Shown: piece by piece, positions 1-10,726 of the stretch
Numbering within the stretch: the stretch's first letter is position 1
Layout of the letters: the number at the start of each line of letters is the position of its first letter
DNA from: Porites lobata
Taxonomy: Eukaryota > Cnidaria > Anthozoa > Scleractinia > Poritidae
Length of the DNA: 64,000 nucleotides
Direction of reading: 5' to 3'
NCBI GenBank assembly: GCA_942486035.1
Contig: CALNXK010000002.1
Coordinates: forward strand, 2,929,501-2,993,500
The notes under the pieces: generated by a model
What the model was told of the DNA's origin: nothing
Databases searched by the model: none
What the model saw: only the letters and a program-made list of their open reading frames with translations
Position numbers and translations under genes: made by a program

Positions 1-276
1 TGGCGCATGCTCTGATTATCCAAAAGAGTGCTCCAACACATGCACTTTTTCTCTCGCCTCGATCGAGTTGCCTCGCGGCCGGGAGAGCAAGTGTAAAAAA
101 ATTCTTACTTGGCGAGGCCACTTGAATTACTTCATCTCCAGACGTACTAAGCACATCTGTTTCTGCTGATTAGAGGTGGGTAGATGTATTCCATAAATTA
201 GTTACGTTTCAGAAAGAGTGACCTGGCTACTTCAACAGATCGAACCGATAGAAATAAAATCAAAGACCATTTAATA

Positions 277-280
<4 letters not shown>
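1..280. other. No gene recognised
   Basis: I see no convincing reading frame or repeat structure here. The stretch runs into an AAT microsatellite. Confidence 0.4.

Positions 281-312
<32 letters not shown>
281..312. repeat. (ATA)n microsatellite
   Basis: About ten uninterrupted ATA/AAT units. It lies about 100 bp downstream, in the - strand sense, of the stop codon of the LINE fragment at 412-555, so it may be the 3' tail of that LINE, as such elements often end in short tandem repeats. Confidence 0.9.
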
Positions 313-411
313 CTATTCTATTTATTTATAGCTCTTATTTTGTTATGAGTCTACAAGCGCTTCACATTGATAAAAAATTGAAATTTGCCTTAAAAAATAA
401 AAATAATAATC

Positions 412-555
412 TCAAAATCTTGAGACCAATCTTTTATATAAGTTCATAAAAAAGGCCTTTTTGAAAAGAAAAGTCTTCAGGGCTTTCTTAAAACTACCTG
501 CAGAATCGCATACTCTTAGCTCCCGTGGAAGGGCATTCCAAAGCTGAGGGGCACA
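412..555 (-). pseudogene. LINE reverse transcriptase C-terminal fragment
   Basis: Read on the - strand, this gives the typical end of a CR1/L2-type LINE ORF2: a PQLWNALPREL core, then GSFKKALKTFLFKKAFF and a stop. The same 'LWNxLP...FKxxLKxxLF' signature closes the other LINE copies in this window. Only the last ~48 residues remain, as expected of a 5'-truncated insertion. The AAT microsatellite on the 3' side could be its tail. No catalytic residues are present. Confidence 0.75.
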
Positions 556-1890
556 TGGGAAAATGCCCGGAACCCGTACGATTTTAAATTAAAAGATTGT
601 GTGTTCAGAAGCTGTATTTTCCAAAACAAAGGCTACTACAAGGTCTATACGGATATAATAGATCCTTTTATGCATCAAATGTATATTATATAAATTTATA
701 CATTATATACTATATTCCGTTCGATCGCTTTGCTATAGAAAAGATAGGAGGTTGCACACCGTAAATGATCTAATAAACACCCGCGGCGTTTTTAAAATTT
801 TAAGTCTAAGAGGGGGCGTTTATTCTCGAAACTTATTTTAACGAACTCAACTAAAATGTATACAGTATGCTTTCGGCCAAAAACGTTTTTTTTTGTTAAC
901 AGAGTGTCGACTGCGGGCTGACGGTTTATCCTTACTTTAAACAAGAAATTGTACATGACATAATACACAAACCGATACTAAGCAAGCTATGAAACTGATT
1001 GATTTTGCTCTATTTCGCCATTTCCTAGTATTTTGGAACAATTTTCAAGGGGCGGTTATCAGACATGGAGGGCGGTTAATACAAACTTAAAAGCGTAGAG
1101 GGAGGGGCGTTTATTACTCGGGCTCACTTAAGGGCACAGTAGTACATTATTTAAGACCAAGAGAGAATTATCTCATTCTCTCTTGTTAAGACACACTCTA
1201 TTTTTTTAGGCTATCCATCTGTGAGTGTAAAGAAGTGTCTAGCCGTTTGGAAAGCTTTTAAGACTCTCATTGAAATAAAATTTGCATGCAATAGTTATTC
1301 TCAATATCTATACTGAAAACGATTGTTGGGTTATTTTTTTTTTCAAAGACGGCTTTTAAGCGCTAAAGTGCTAAAGTTAAAAAGGGCATTAGAACGAATT
1401 ACGTTAGGGAAACCCGTTCTATTTCTTCACTTCTATAGTGTCTGTTCACTGAATATCTTTAGCAAAAAGGTTGCGGTTCCTGTGTCCTCTACTTCTAAAT
1501 TAACATAGGCTGCTCTTATATTCCGAGTTGATCTGGTGCTGGGGTGATTAAATTAAACTTGTAAAAGTCTAACTTTAGCTATTGTTTTCAGACTCTAAAA
1601 CAGTGGCTACTGTAAATTTCTTAAGTAAATTACAGTTGCAAATGTTTTATTAAATTCACGCAGGAATTTCATCATACAAAAGAGAGAACAAAGCGGCATG
1701 GGTGTCTTCAAAGGTAAATGCTTTTGCTGTAGGCTAAGTGACAACCACAACCTCGTTACAGAAATCGGTTTAATCTTCTCCGATGCAACACCTTCTCCTA
1801 GCTGGATCAATTCTAAGACTTTTACTTAGTTTCAAGGGTTCTGTTTATTCTAAATGATTAAGTTAATTGGTTACAAACATAGCTACAGAG
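556..1890. other. Gene-free; diverged TIR-type repeat
   Basis: No protein-coding gene is supported. Between about 770 and 1130 the motif 'ggggcgtttatt' and its variants recur, in the style of the 'aataagcgccc' TIR elements at 1891 and 14389. I take this as a decayed relative. The rest has no clear structure. Confidence 0.35.
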
Positions 1891-2194
1891 TACCGTAAAA
1901 TTCCGAAAATAAGCCCCGGGGCTTATTTTTTTCAAAGGCCCTTTTTAAGGGGCTTATTTTTGTAGGGGCTTATCTACGGAGGGAAATTTGCGTTTCAAGA
2001 TCGATTGGGCTAGCCTTATAGTTGAAGGTAAATTTACCGTTTTTGCTTTGTTTTACTTTGTATTTGAGGGTAATTTTCCAAATACAAACCCCCGGGGGCT
2101 TATATATGGAGGGACGATTTAACGGAGGGGTTTTCGCGTTACCGGTTTGGGGGGGCTTATATTTGGAGGGGCTTATTTTCGGAATTTTACGGTA
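1891..2194. mobile_element. MITE with TA target site
   Basis: A 304-bp non-autonomous DNA element. Its ends are perfect inverted repeats of about 27 bp, starting TACCGTAAAATTCCG on the left and closing CGGAATTTTACGGTA on the right. If the outer TA is the target duplication, the element proper starts CCGTAAAA, which fits a Tc1/mariner-like TA target. The interior repeats 'ggggcttat' several times in both orientations. No transposase is present. Confidence 0.8.
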
Positions 2195-3065
2195 TCCATA
2201 TGCTACCTCCTACTTTTTTTGGACTTAACCTTCTCCAGGCAAAATACCTTTTCGAGTTTTTGAACGAGTCCCTACGAAAACGAAAAATCGAGTCTCGTTT
2301 TGGGCCCTACGTTTTAGAGAAAAATCGAGTCTTGGAAGCACTTTGATGCCGATTGAAGGCTTATTTCTTCTGCTAGCTTCCATACAAGCTCAGATAATTG
2401 TGAAAGGAATACGCAGAAATGAAACGGCAACAATAAAGACTGTAAGAAAGAAACTATTGAGACATTGATGTGACTGAGGAGATCTTGTGGAGGGGAGCTT
2501 CGTGAAGCAGAATGTTTTGCACCGACGCGTTAGTAAACTTTTTTAAATGAATCTCCCTAACGGCCGACAAAATCAAACAAACAGGCGCTACATGTTTAGA
2601 AAAACTAGTGCCATGAAATCATAATATGGTTTTTGACTAACCTTTCTGATGATTCATAGCGTTGACATTGCATTTTTATTTATGTCTTTCAAACGTTTGA
2701 GGCTAGAACACGAGCAAATCAGGCAGATATTACTAGACTTGGAACAACTGACCTCTGACACGAGTTTCAAATTAGAAAATATGTTTTTAAAGCGAGCGGA
2801 ACGAGATTTTCGGGTCGCGAGGCGGCCCAGCTAGCGATAAAATCGCGATAAGTCTTCGAACCGCGAGCCAAATTTTTATATAAGACGAAAGACTTCTTTG
2901 AAAGTCTAAAATATTACCTGAGAATATAAACAACAAATCTCTGTCGGCGGTGCGGTCCGGAAGGAAATCTTGTCGAGTCAATATGACAGTTCTATTATCT
3001 TTTGAAGAAAAAACAGATGACGCCCGCGCGTGCGCATAATCGGGACACTGTCCCTTTTAGTCGCA
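2195..3065. other. No gene recognised
   Basis: Short open frames only, none with recognisable domains or splice support. A GC-richer patch lies at about 2790-2870. Confidence 0.4.
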
Positions 3066-3142
3066 CTCTCTCATACACGAACCACAAAAGCGACAAAATC
3101 CATAGCTTTCACGTGCAAACTGCGTGACAGTACAACTCACAG
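3066..3142. repeat. Dispersed repeat shared with 26.5 kb
   Basis: The ~75 bp starting 'cgcactctctcatacacgaa' and running through 'ttcacgtgcaaactgcgtga' closely matches 26513-26598 and, more weakly, 26405-26470, in the same orientation. The family is unknown. It abuts the TIR element that begins at 3143. Confidence 0.6.
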
Positions 3143-3455
3143 TAAGGGCCTGATCACATGAGCCGGGCTGGCTAGCTCTGCCGAGGTGACTTTTATCCCG
3201 GTATTAAATGAAAAGGGCCAGCCGGAGCCGCCATTTTTATATAGAGATTGGAAGCAATGCGCATGAGCAGTGTGTTACCCGCTGTCCTGTTTCGCAATCG
3301 CTTGGTTCATTCACCTGGCATCACAATACTGGGATCCCAGCTAACAGGGCTGGCTCGGTTGTCATGAAATCGCAAAGTTGATTTTTGTTGCGTTTTACTA
3401 AGGTGCCGAGATCTCTGCAAAGCAAGCAAGCCAGGCTCATGTAATCAGGCCCTTA
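3143..3455. mobile_element. TIR element (MITE), 313 bp
   Basis: Terminal inverted repeats of ~22 bp with one mismatch: TAAGGGCCTGATCACATG on the left and CATGTAATCAGGCCCTTA on the right. The subterminal 'agccgggctggct'/'agcaagccaggct' extends the symmetry. The TAA/TTA at the extreme ends would suit a PIF/Harbinger-type 3-bp target, but that assignment is inference. No coding capacity. Confidence 0.75.
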
Positions 3456-3949
3456 GTTCTATAGACTGATTTACGCCCTCTCACTTGACTTCGCCGATTT
3501 TTCAAAGCTCCTCCCCGAACATACAAACACAAAATTTTAGCCCCCCCCCCTCCCTCAGCATCATCATACCCGCTTCTCTATATTAAATGAACTTTCTTTT
3601 ATCCACGTTCTCTCCATACAAATTTTATAAAAAATAACCGAAAGACAATCTTAAACAGAAAGCCTAAAAACGTTTAAAATAAGTTCAAGTTTGTTTTCAA
3701 CTATTGATAAGATCTTTGACAAACAACCACTTCATTTCAACAGACTGTAACTACATTATTCCTTCATACCAAATTAGCACTCTGACAACTACCTCACTGC
3801 AACGCTTACAATCACTTTTACCTTCCATTGTATATTGTCACTTCATATTAAATTCTACGAGAAACCAGTTTCACTGATTAGCAAACATTACAACCATTAT
3901 CGTACCAGTAAAGTAAGTTGTCAGTTGTCACTGTTCGACCATCTGAGCT
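3456..3949. other. No gene recognised
   Basis: AT-rich sequence with a C-homopolymer near 3541. It may include the decayed 5' part of the LINE that follows, but I cannot support a frame. Confidence 0.35.
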
Positions 3950-5680
3950 CTGGTATACAGCTGAAGTCACTGCTGAGAAGCAGAACGTAAATGGTGAGCA
4001 TCTAGTCTCCCAGCTGACCGCGAGTAGTACGTACACCAATGTAACGTTGTGAACAATCTGATCAAGTCTCTTAAGTCACAGCGCTATTCGTCAGCTATTG
4101 TTAAAGAAAACTTCGTAAATCAAAAAGTTTTGTTCAAATCTGTTCAAAAGCTACTTCAAAAGTCAACTGCTAACTACTACCTACCCTCCGAAAACAACCG
4201 TATGCTAGCTGATGAATTTGCTACATTTTTTACTACTAAGATTGATACACTACATAATGATCTCCTTGTTAAAAAGAAGGCTCTTATTGATTCGGCCGAA
4301 TGTGTTACTGATGAGGTACTCACTATGTCTTCGACTAAATTTTCAACTTTTGCTGAGATTAAATTTGATGACATCAGGGAACTGGCTGCAACACTGCTCT
4401 CGAAGTCCTGTGTCTTGGATCCATTACCATCTTCTATTATCAAGCAATGTACAGACCTATTGCTGCCTACTATTACTAACATCGTCAATATCTCTCTTCG
4501 TGAAGGTTGCAAGCCTACGTGTTTGAAATCTGCAGCATTATCACCTCTGCTCAAGGAACCTGATGAGGACTTTTTACAATCAGTGTTACAATTCAAGAAC
4601 TTTAGACCCATGTCGCGCTATCGAAGATTATTGAGAAAAGTGTTGCTCTCCAGTTGAACAACGATCTGAGGAATAATAACCTACATGAGACCTTTCAGTC
4701 AGCCTATAGAGTACATCATTCCACTGAAACTGTCATGGTGAAGGTACAAGATGATATTCTGCATGCAATTGACAGCAATAGGGCCGTTGTACTACTTATG
4801 TTAGATTTATCTGCTGCTTTTGATACTATGTCCTATGAAATACTACTGAATAGGGTGTCTCAACGTTATGGTATTACAGCAATCTCGACCCAGAGCTCTT
4901 TTGCGCATGTAGAGGAGAGTGCACATTCCCAAACCCGTAAGCACTGGAGTCGAGAATGGGTTTACAGGATCTAAACAATAATGGTTTGCTTCCTACCTGT
5001 CATCTCGTACACAATTTGTTCAAATTAAATGTTCAAGATCTTCTTTACGTGAACTTAGTTGCGGTGTATCTCAGGGGTCTGTTCTTGGACCTCTGTAATA
5101 TGTTTTGTACACAATCTTACACACCATCTCTATACTGATGACAGTCAGCTCTATGTGTCATTTAAATTAGGAAGTGATGCTCTTGTCTCCTCAGCAAAGT
5201 CTAGCATTGACATATGTGTACAGGAAATCAACAACTGGATGATTCTTAATGGTCTTAAGCTAAATGAGGAAAAAACCGAGCTGCTTCTTCTCATTTTACG
5301 TTATCAGCCCAGTCCTTCATCGGAATTTGTTCGTCTTGGAGGAGAAACTATTCAACCGTCCTCTTCTGTTCGTAATCTTGGAGTGATACTGGATCCCAGT
5401 ACTGATATGGAAGACCACATTAAAAAAATACGCAAGACATGTCATTTCCATTTAACTAATATTAGTAAGATAAGAACATATTTGGATCGTGAATCTACTG
5501 AAGCAATTATTCATGCTTTCGTGGCTACCAACTTGGACTATCTAAAGATCTCTTAACCGCCTACAGCTAGTTCAGAATAGAGCAGCGCATATCGTAACAT
5601 TCACCAAGAAGTATGAACATATAACACGGGCTTAATTGACTTACATTGGTTGCCTGCTTGAATACAGTATTATTGCGTTC
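3950..5680 (+). pseudogene. Degraded CR1/L2-like LINE ORF2
   Basis: A decayed non-LTR retrotransposon read in several frames. The WYTAEVTAEKQN segment (~3958) resembles the linker after the endonuclease. 4049-4640 carries the RT N-terminal region, including DPLPSSIIKQC and a remnant of the 'NFRP' block. 4654-4900 carries the Q-x-AYRxxHSTET block and motif A (LLMLDLSAAFDTM). Then come motif B (CGVSQGSVLGP, ~5065), motif C (YTDDSQLY, ~5137) and the connection region to ~5556, with a trace of 'LHWLPA' near 5640. At least four frameshifts or stops make it dead. The 5' end and 3' tail are missing. Confidence 0.85.
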
Positions 5681-6106
5681 GAGGTACGAGAACGCAACCC
5701 CTAATTTGTGTTGGGTGTTCTGTGCATTATTGGGTGTCCTGTGCAATTAATAAGGGAGATGTTTTTGAGATTGCATTTTCGTCGTCGACACACATTTGCT
5801 CGCTTTGAGGCGCTTGCTTACGATTTGCCTCACTTTGACGAGCTAACTCACATGGTGATTCTTGTGTCCACGGCGTTCATCTTTCAAGCGGTTTGCTAAG
5901 GTCTGAGATTCTTCGTAAAGCGTTCATCTTTTAAAAAGCTTGCTGAATCTTTGTAAAGCGTACATCGATCTGCGTTTGCCGAATCGTCCAAAGCGTTCAT
6001 CTTTCAGAAGTTTGCTGTTAAATTTTACTTTGGATTAACCCTTCATAATTTTCAGCATGGTTCGTCTCTGTCTTTGGAAAATGTCTGCGACTCCTGGTGC
6101 ATGCAT
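5681..6106. other. Gene-free; short internal repeats
   Basis: Between about 5870 and 6015 the phrase 'aaagcgttcatctttcagaa..tttgctg' recurs roughly three times at ~55-60 bp, a small diverged tandem repeat. No gene. Confidence 0.4.
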
Positions 6107-6436
6107 CAAACCGGGTTTAGTTCGGCGGCCGTTGTACCACTAGACTGCGAGCAGTCTCTTATTTTTATTTGCAAAGTTACTGCACGCGAACCCTAGGCGC
6201 GCGAGGTGCGAGAAAAGAGGGCGTAAGCCTGAGAAGAAAAAATCTCATTCCCTTTAGTAATAATAACGTCGTGGTTTGCAATCGCGTTGGATGAGATAAG
6301 AACTAGACGGATTTAAAAGAGAAAAGGCGGACTGCAAGCAGTCTATAGTACCACAAGGTAAATTTACCGAGTTGTGTAGCTCGGCGGCCAATGTGCCACA
6401 AAGTAAATCTACCGAGATGTGAAGCTTGGCGGCGCC
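6107..6436. repeat. ~57-bp tandem repeat split by a MITE
   Basis: The unit 'taccacaaggtaaatttacc' to 'agctcggcggcc' appears at 6348-6393 and again at 6394-6433. A partial unit (6107-6140, 'ttcggcggccgttgtaccac') lies left of the MITE at 6141-6345. The MITE therefore landed inside an existing tandem repeat. Confidence 0.6.
6141..6345. mobile_element. MITE, TAGACTGC-type TIR
   Basis: Ends are TAGACTGCGAGCAGTCT and its near-complement GACTGCAAGCAGTCTA. Each end is itself a small palindrome (gactgcgagcagtc). The same family occurs at 25994-26110. TA duplication at the edges is possible. No ORF. Confidence 0.75.
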
Positions 6437-7029
6437 ATTTGATCATGACTTGTGATATTTTCGGCACTGAACAAACGAACACTTTAACTCTATGTTATTT
6501 ATTAGGAAAAACTTATAACCAGCCCACAGTAGCGCCACTCTCGAGTCACTGAAATCAACACCCTCGACCAAATTACTGGAAAAGTTATTGACGTGAGATG
6601 CACACACATTCCATTGAAGGCTTTGACATGGTTTGTGCGAAGTTTGCATTCAGATGTGAAAGCTTTTAAAACAGTAAATTCAATTTAATTCGTTTTGTCA
6701 ACAAGTTGATGATTGGATGCTCTTAAAAATAACAGAGAAAATTATCCGAAGAAATGTTTTTGAAGAATTAAAAAGAATCCCGGGTTAAGCACTAATCGGC
6801 CTTTGAGCAACTGCGCCCTGTAATCGCGCCAGTAAAAAAAAAAAAATGTTCTATTTACACGCCCGACCCACTCTGGCCAATGTCTCCTCCGATTACAAGC
6901 ACTTGACACCGAACAATACGATGTCTGTTCAAAACCTTCTTATAATGATACACAGTTTAAATAGAGGTTTCGCTGTACGCAACCCTTACGTTCAAAATAT
7001 GCCATAATCATATTTATCTATATCGCAAC
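6437..7029. other. No gene recognised
   Basis: No supported gene or repeat. It ends close to the 5' limit of the next LINE fragment. Confidence 0.35.
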
Positions 7030-7396
7030 CACCCTTCCCCATCAACGGCTACCTGTAGGCCTAAAAAACATATCGAACGCACTCTCCTAAGCTCCGATTA
7101 CTCCTAGTTTATAAAATCGTCTTGTTAGTATATGAGGCTATCAATGGATTTTCACCAAATTATCCAATTTGCTCAGTTTTTGTAACAGCTCTTACTCTTT
7201 GTGTTCTTGCTCGAATAAGTTACTTCAAGTCCCGAGATCTAAGCTTAAGTCTTATGGTGATCGAAGATTTTCATTTGTAAGGCCTAAATTATGGAACAGC
7301 ATACCAGCATCTTTAAGAAATGCCAATTCCTTGAATTACTTCAAAAAACACTTAGAGACATATTTATTTCACAAGTTTTTTCCTAATTTGTAAATA
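7030..7396 (+). pseudogene. LINE C-terminal fragment
   Basis: 5'-truncated CR1/L2-like LINE. One frame around 7085-7215 gives LLLVYKIVLLVYEAINGFSP, equivalent to the 'YKxLxLxYKAxNGxAPxYL' region after the HWLP motif. After a frameshift, 7169-7393 gives LLQVPRSKLKSYGDRRFSF, then RPKLWNSIPASLR, FKKHLETYLF and a stop. No catalytic residues remain. Confidence 0.85.
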
Positions 7397-7899
7397 GATT
7401 TTTATTTAATTTTTGTACTTATATATCTACCTGGAGTTTTGAAAACCGGGTTGCCTGAAATCTGAAGTCAAGTCCAGCACATTGCAGGCAATCTTTCAAA
7501 ACTTAATTTGCTTAAAGCCCTGATACTTTTAGTGTAATAATAACAATCTCGGTCTTCAGGACTAACCACCCTCACCTCTTAGCCATGGGCTCCAAATAAC
7601 TTCCTGGAATTGACAGAAATCAGTGGAAATTCCAGAAATTTGCACGAGGGGGGCTGTTGCCCCCGTTGGCCCAGCTAATATTTTTTGAGGGGGGCTTCCG
7701 TCGAACTAAGTGTCCTGTTGTTGCAAAGACACAGGGCTATCATCTGGTATGTATTTGGGGTAGCCTGGTTAAACTCCAGGGGGGTTGGGGTTGTTGTAAA
7801 CACTATGCTTTGTGCTAGAGTGCAGATTTGCCGAGTTTTTGTACCTGGGCTTACCCCTGTCTTTCAAAGCTCAATGTCTCCCCGAAATTAAGGAGGGGT
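7397..7899. other. No gene; partial duplication
   Basis: The phrase 'ttgttgcaaagacac.gggctatca' occurs at ~7718 and again at ~7922, indicating a ~200-bp direct duplication that leads into the repeat with the hammerhead-like motif. No gene. Confidence 0.45.
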
Positions 7900-8090
7900 T
7901 GTGTCTGGCTGGTTGTGATGTTGTTGCAAAGACACGGGGCTATCAAGTAAACGCTCCCACAGCGTCTTGTATAAATATGTCATTAATACTCTTCGTCTCT
8001 CACCTATATTTCGACCGTGTTTAACGGCCTTCATCAGGGTAACTCTTCACTTGTGGCACTGTATTTATTGAGTTGTGAAGGGAGTGTTTT
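7900..8090 (-). repeat. Repeat with hammerhead-like core
   Basis: On the - strand, 8037-8008 reads CTGATGA, a 5-bp hairpin GGCCG/CGGTC with loop TTAAACA, then GAAA. These are the conserved core boxes of a hammerhead ribozyme, in order. A convincing stem I and cleavage triplet are not seen, so it may be a decayed Penelope-like or retrozyme remnant. Confidence 0.45.
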
Positions 8091-8097
8091 CTAAAAG

Positions 8098-8343
8098 ATG
8101 CTTGTTATAGGTTATATAAACAATACTAACATAGATAGTCGAAAATATTTAATTCAACACTGCGAGAGTCGCAATAGAGAAAGCCATCAATTTAAGTTTC
8201 GTGTGCCATATGCAAATAAGGATATCTCTAAATTTTCGTATTTTCCGAGAAATATAGCTGACTGGAACTGCCTCCCTGAGGCCATTGTATCATCAAGTTC
8301 ATTAGAGTCTTTTAAATCTAATTTATCAGCTTTTCTTAAGTAA
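8098..8343 (+). pseudogene. LINE RT C-terminal fragment
   Basis: An 81-residue frame ending in the non-LTR retrotransposon signature: HQFKFRVPYANKDISKFSYF, then PRNIADWNCLPEAIV, then SLESFKSNLSAFL and a stop. It is a different LINE lineage from the 'LWNxLP' copies ('DWNxLP'). Only the far C-terminus remains, as a 5'-truncated insertion next to the hammerhead-like repeat. Confidence 0.75.
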
Positions 8344-8400
8344 TAGTTATAAAGTTATCTTTATTTCAGTTTATATCATTATTTAAGCAACAGAAAACGT

Positions 8401-8412
8401 TTTCCGTGTTTG

Positions 8413-8457
<45 letters not shown>

Positions 8458-8522
8458 GTTATGCAAACCCGAGACGAAGTCGAGGATTTGCATAACCGTC
8501 GAGAATTCTCCCAACGCCTCTC

Positions 8523-8554
<32 letters not shown>
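8401..8554. mobile_element. Fold-back MITE
   Basis: A near-perfect ~67-bp inverted repeat, left arm 8401-8467 and right arm 8487-8554, with a ~20-bp loop. The arms start TTTCCGTGTTTGCATAGCC and close with the complement, and share 'gatataaacacgagagg' and 'gttgggagaattc'. As RNA or single-stranded DNA it would form one long hairpin. No ORF. Confidence 0.85.
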
Positions 8555-8561
<7 letters not shown>

Positions 8562-9391
8562 TCTATTGCTGTTATAAAATAACTTTCCTGAGAAAAAACG
8601 CAAAACTCTTTGTATGGCACTGATTAAAAGAGAAATTCTTACCAGTCGCAAAATCTTGTCCACGAAGTCTTGCACGCGTAATCAATTCTTGTTTTGCAAA
8701 AAGATGCTTTGCAAAATACGGATTTTTCTCGCTTAAAATGTCAGCTTAATCGAAGAAAAATTGACTCACCTTCTTTGTAACGATTTTCAGTTTTTCAGCC
8801 GACGAAGGAATGGGTAAATAAAGTAAACTTGTCGAGTTTTGAACTCGAAAACTTTTTCAAAATTCGTGCTTGCGTGATTAGCGCGCGAAAAGCCAAACAA
8901 CTAGACGCCACAACCATGTTTACATACTCTCATGCAAACACTCCTCTCGGCCAATCAGAGCGCGCGTACTATCTTAGTTATTTTATAATTTATATTATTT
9001 TACGGTTGGTGTGATGTCTTACCGATTTTTACCGACCTAATATACATGTAGATGTAGATTTCAGTATTATAATATACAAAACTGTGAATTCACGAAAAAA
9101 AGAATAATAATACACGTAGAACGCAATAAATATAAAAAAGAGCGGTTAATTTTTAGACTCCGGTTCAATGACGCTCATAGAAGAACGGTCGAAAAATTTC
9201 AACAGAGCTGGCCAAATCCACAAAGGGTCTTAATATCGGGAGATTTCGCCTATTTTTTGGTCCGCTATTTTTCTTCGTTTTGGCGGTTCTCAAAAATCAA
9301 CCACTTTTTTGCCATAAATTTTAATTATTGACTTTCTTAAAAGGATTCTCGGTAATCATTGAAGGCATTGAACCCATTCAGCTAAACATCA
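8555..9391. other. No gene recognised
   Basis: AT-rich, no supported gene. 8829-9014 is open on + but has no recognisable content. Confidence 0.35.
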
Positions 9392-10726
9392 ATATCAGCT
9401 TTGATTCTCGAAGCAGTGGATCGAAAACAAGTCACAGCGTTGGTTCTGTTGGACTTGTCAAAGGCCTTTGACAGTATCGAGCATGGGATCCTATTACGTA
9501 AACTTCGAGAACTGGGTGTGTCTATACAGGCCATGGAATGATTTAGAAGCTATCTGACGGACAGGAATCGGCGGGTGAGGATTGGTTGTCAGGTGTCAGA
9601 TCCTCGCCAGGTAGCTTATGGTGTACCTCAAGGGTCGATCTTGGGGCCCGCCGTTTTGAATATATACATCAACGATCTTCCAGCTGTCCCTAACCTGTGC
9701 TCACTAAAGAGTTACGTGGATGATTCCCAGCTCTATCTCTCGTTTCCTGTCCAGGAGACAGCCATGGCTGTGGAACATTTGTCCGAAGATTTGCAACGGA
9801 TTGCCGCCTGGTGTTGCACACACAGCTTGCAGATTAATCCAGATAAGACTAAGTTATTGCTTCTTGGAACCCCGCAGATTTTAGCTCGTGTGCCGGAGGG
9901 TTTCGGAATTACGCCACTCGGTAAAGAGATTGTGCCGTCTCGTTCTGCAAAAGATCTGGGAGTCATCGTGGACTCGCGCCTTAGTTTTGACGAAAATGTG
10001 ACCGAGTTTGTATCTAAGTGTACAGGTAGCCTGTGCCAAAGCAATCATGTGAAACATTTGTTTGATAGGTCTACGCTCATAACCGTCATAAATTCATTAG
10101 TGTTCAGCAAGCTTTTCTATTGTTCGTCCATGTGGTCTAGTACAACAAAAAAGAACATTGCAAGGCTTCAAAAAGTGCAGAATTTTTCGGCACGGATTGT
10201 GACTGGCGCAAGAAAGTATGAGCACATCACTCCACTGGTTGCCGGTTGCTAAGCAACTGGAGGTTAGAGACTTTTTAATGGCTTTCAAATGTATAAAGGG
10301 GTTAGCCCCACCATCCTTGTGTAATAAGTTTTCGACAAGAAGCCAGGTGCCTACTAGAAATACTAGGAATAAAGATAAACTTCATATACCATCTTTTAGA
10401 TCAGCAACAGGTCAGCGATCTTTCTCATATAGGGCTGTTCAGCTGTGGAATGACCTTCCAGAACGTTTAGCAAACATAGAGTCATTTAATGTTTTTAAGA
10501 ATGCGATTAAAGGACGTGCACTTGACGAGTTTTTAAGCCATTGACACTCAGTAGGTGTAATTATGCATATTTTATATTTTTTAAAATAATATGGTAATGT
10601 TTTATCACTTTCAAATGTTTATTTTAGATTTCTATTGTTCATATTAGATTTTATTGTAATTGGTATGTGAAAACCCATTTTAATTGGATGTACCCATAAA
10701 GTTGATTGATTGATTGATTGATTGAA
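9392..10726 (+). pseudogene. 5'-truncated LINE with (TTGA)n tail
   Basis: CR1/L2-like ORF2 from RT motif A onward. Motif A is LVLLDLSKAFDSIEHGIL (~9440), followed by one in-frame stop near 9540. Motif B is YGVPQGSILGP (~9617) and the active-site motif C is SYVDDSQLY (~9710). The thumb and connection region follow (INPDKTKLLLLG, then KDLGVIVDSRLSF). A shift near 10220 leads to LHWLPVAKQL and the C-terminal AVQLWNDLPERLANIESFNV before the stop at ~10544. The 3' end carries about five ATTG/TTGA units (10701-10726), the usual tail style of this group. It is dead but well preserved. Confidence 0.9.

Noticed and set aside
4177..4611. 144-codon - strand frame
   Set aside because: Antisense shadow of the LINE RT frame on +.
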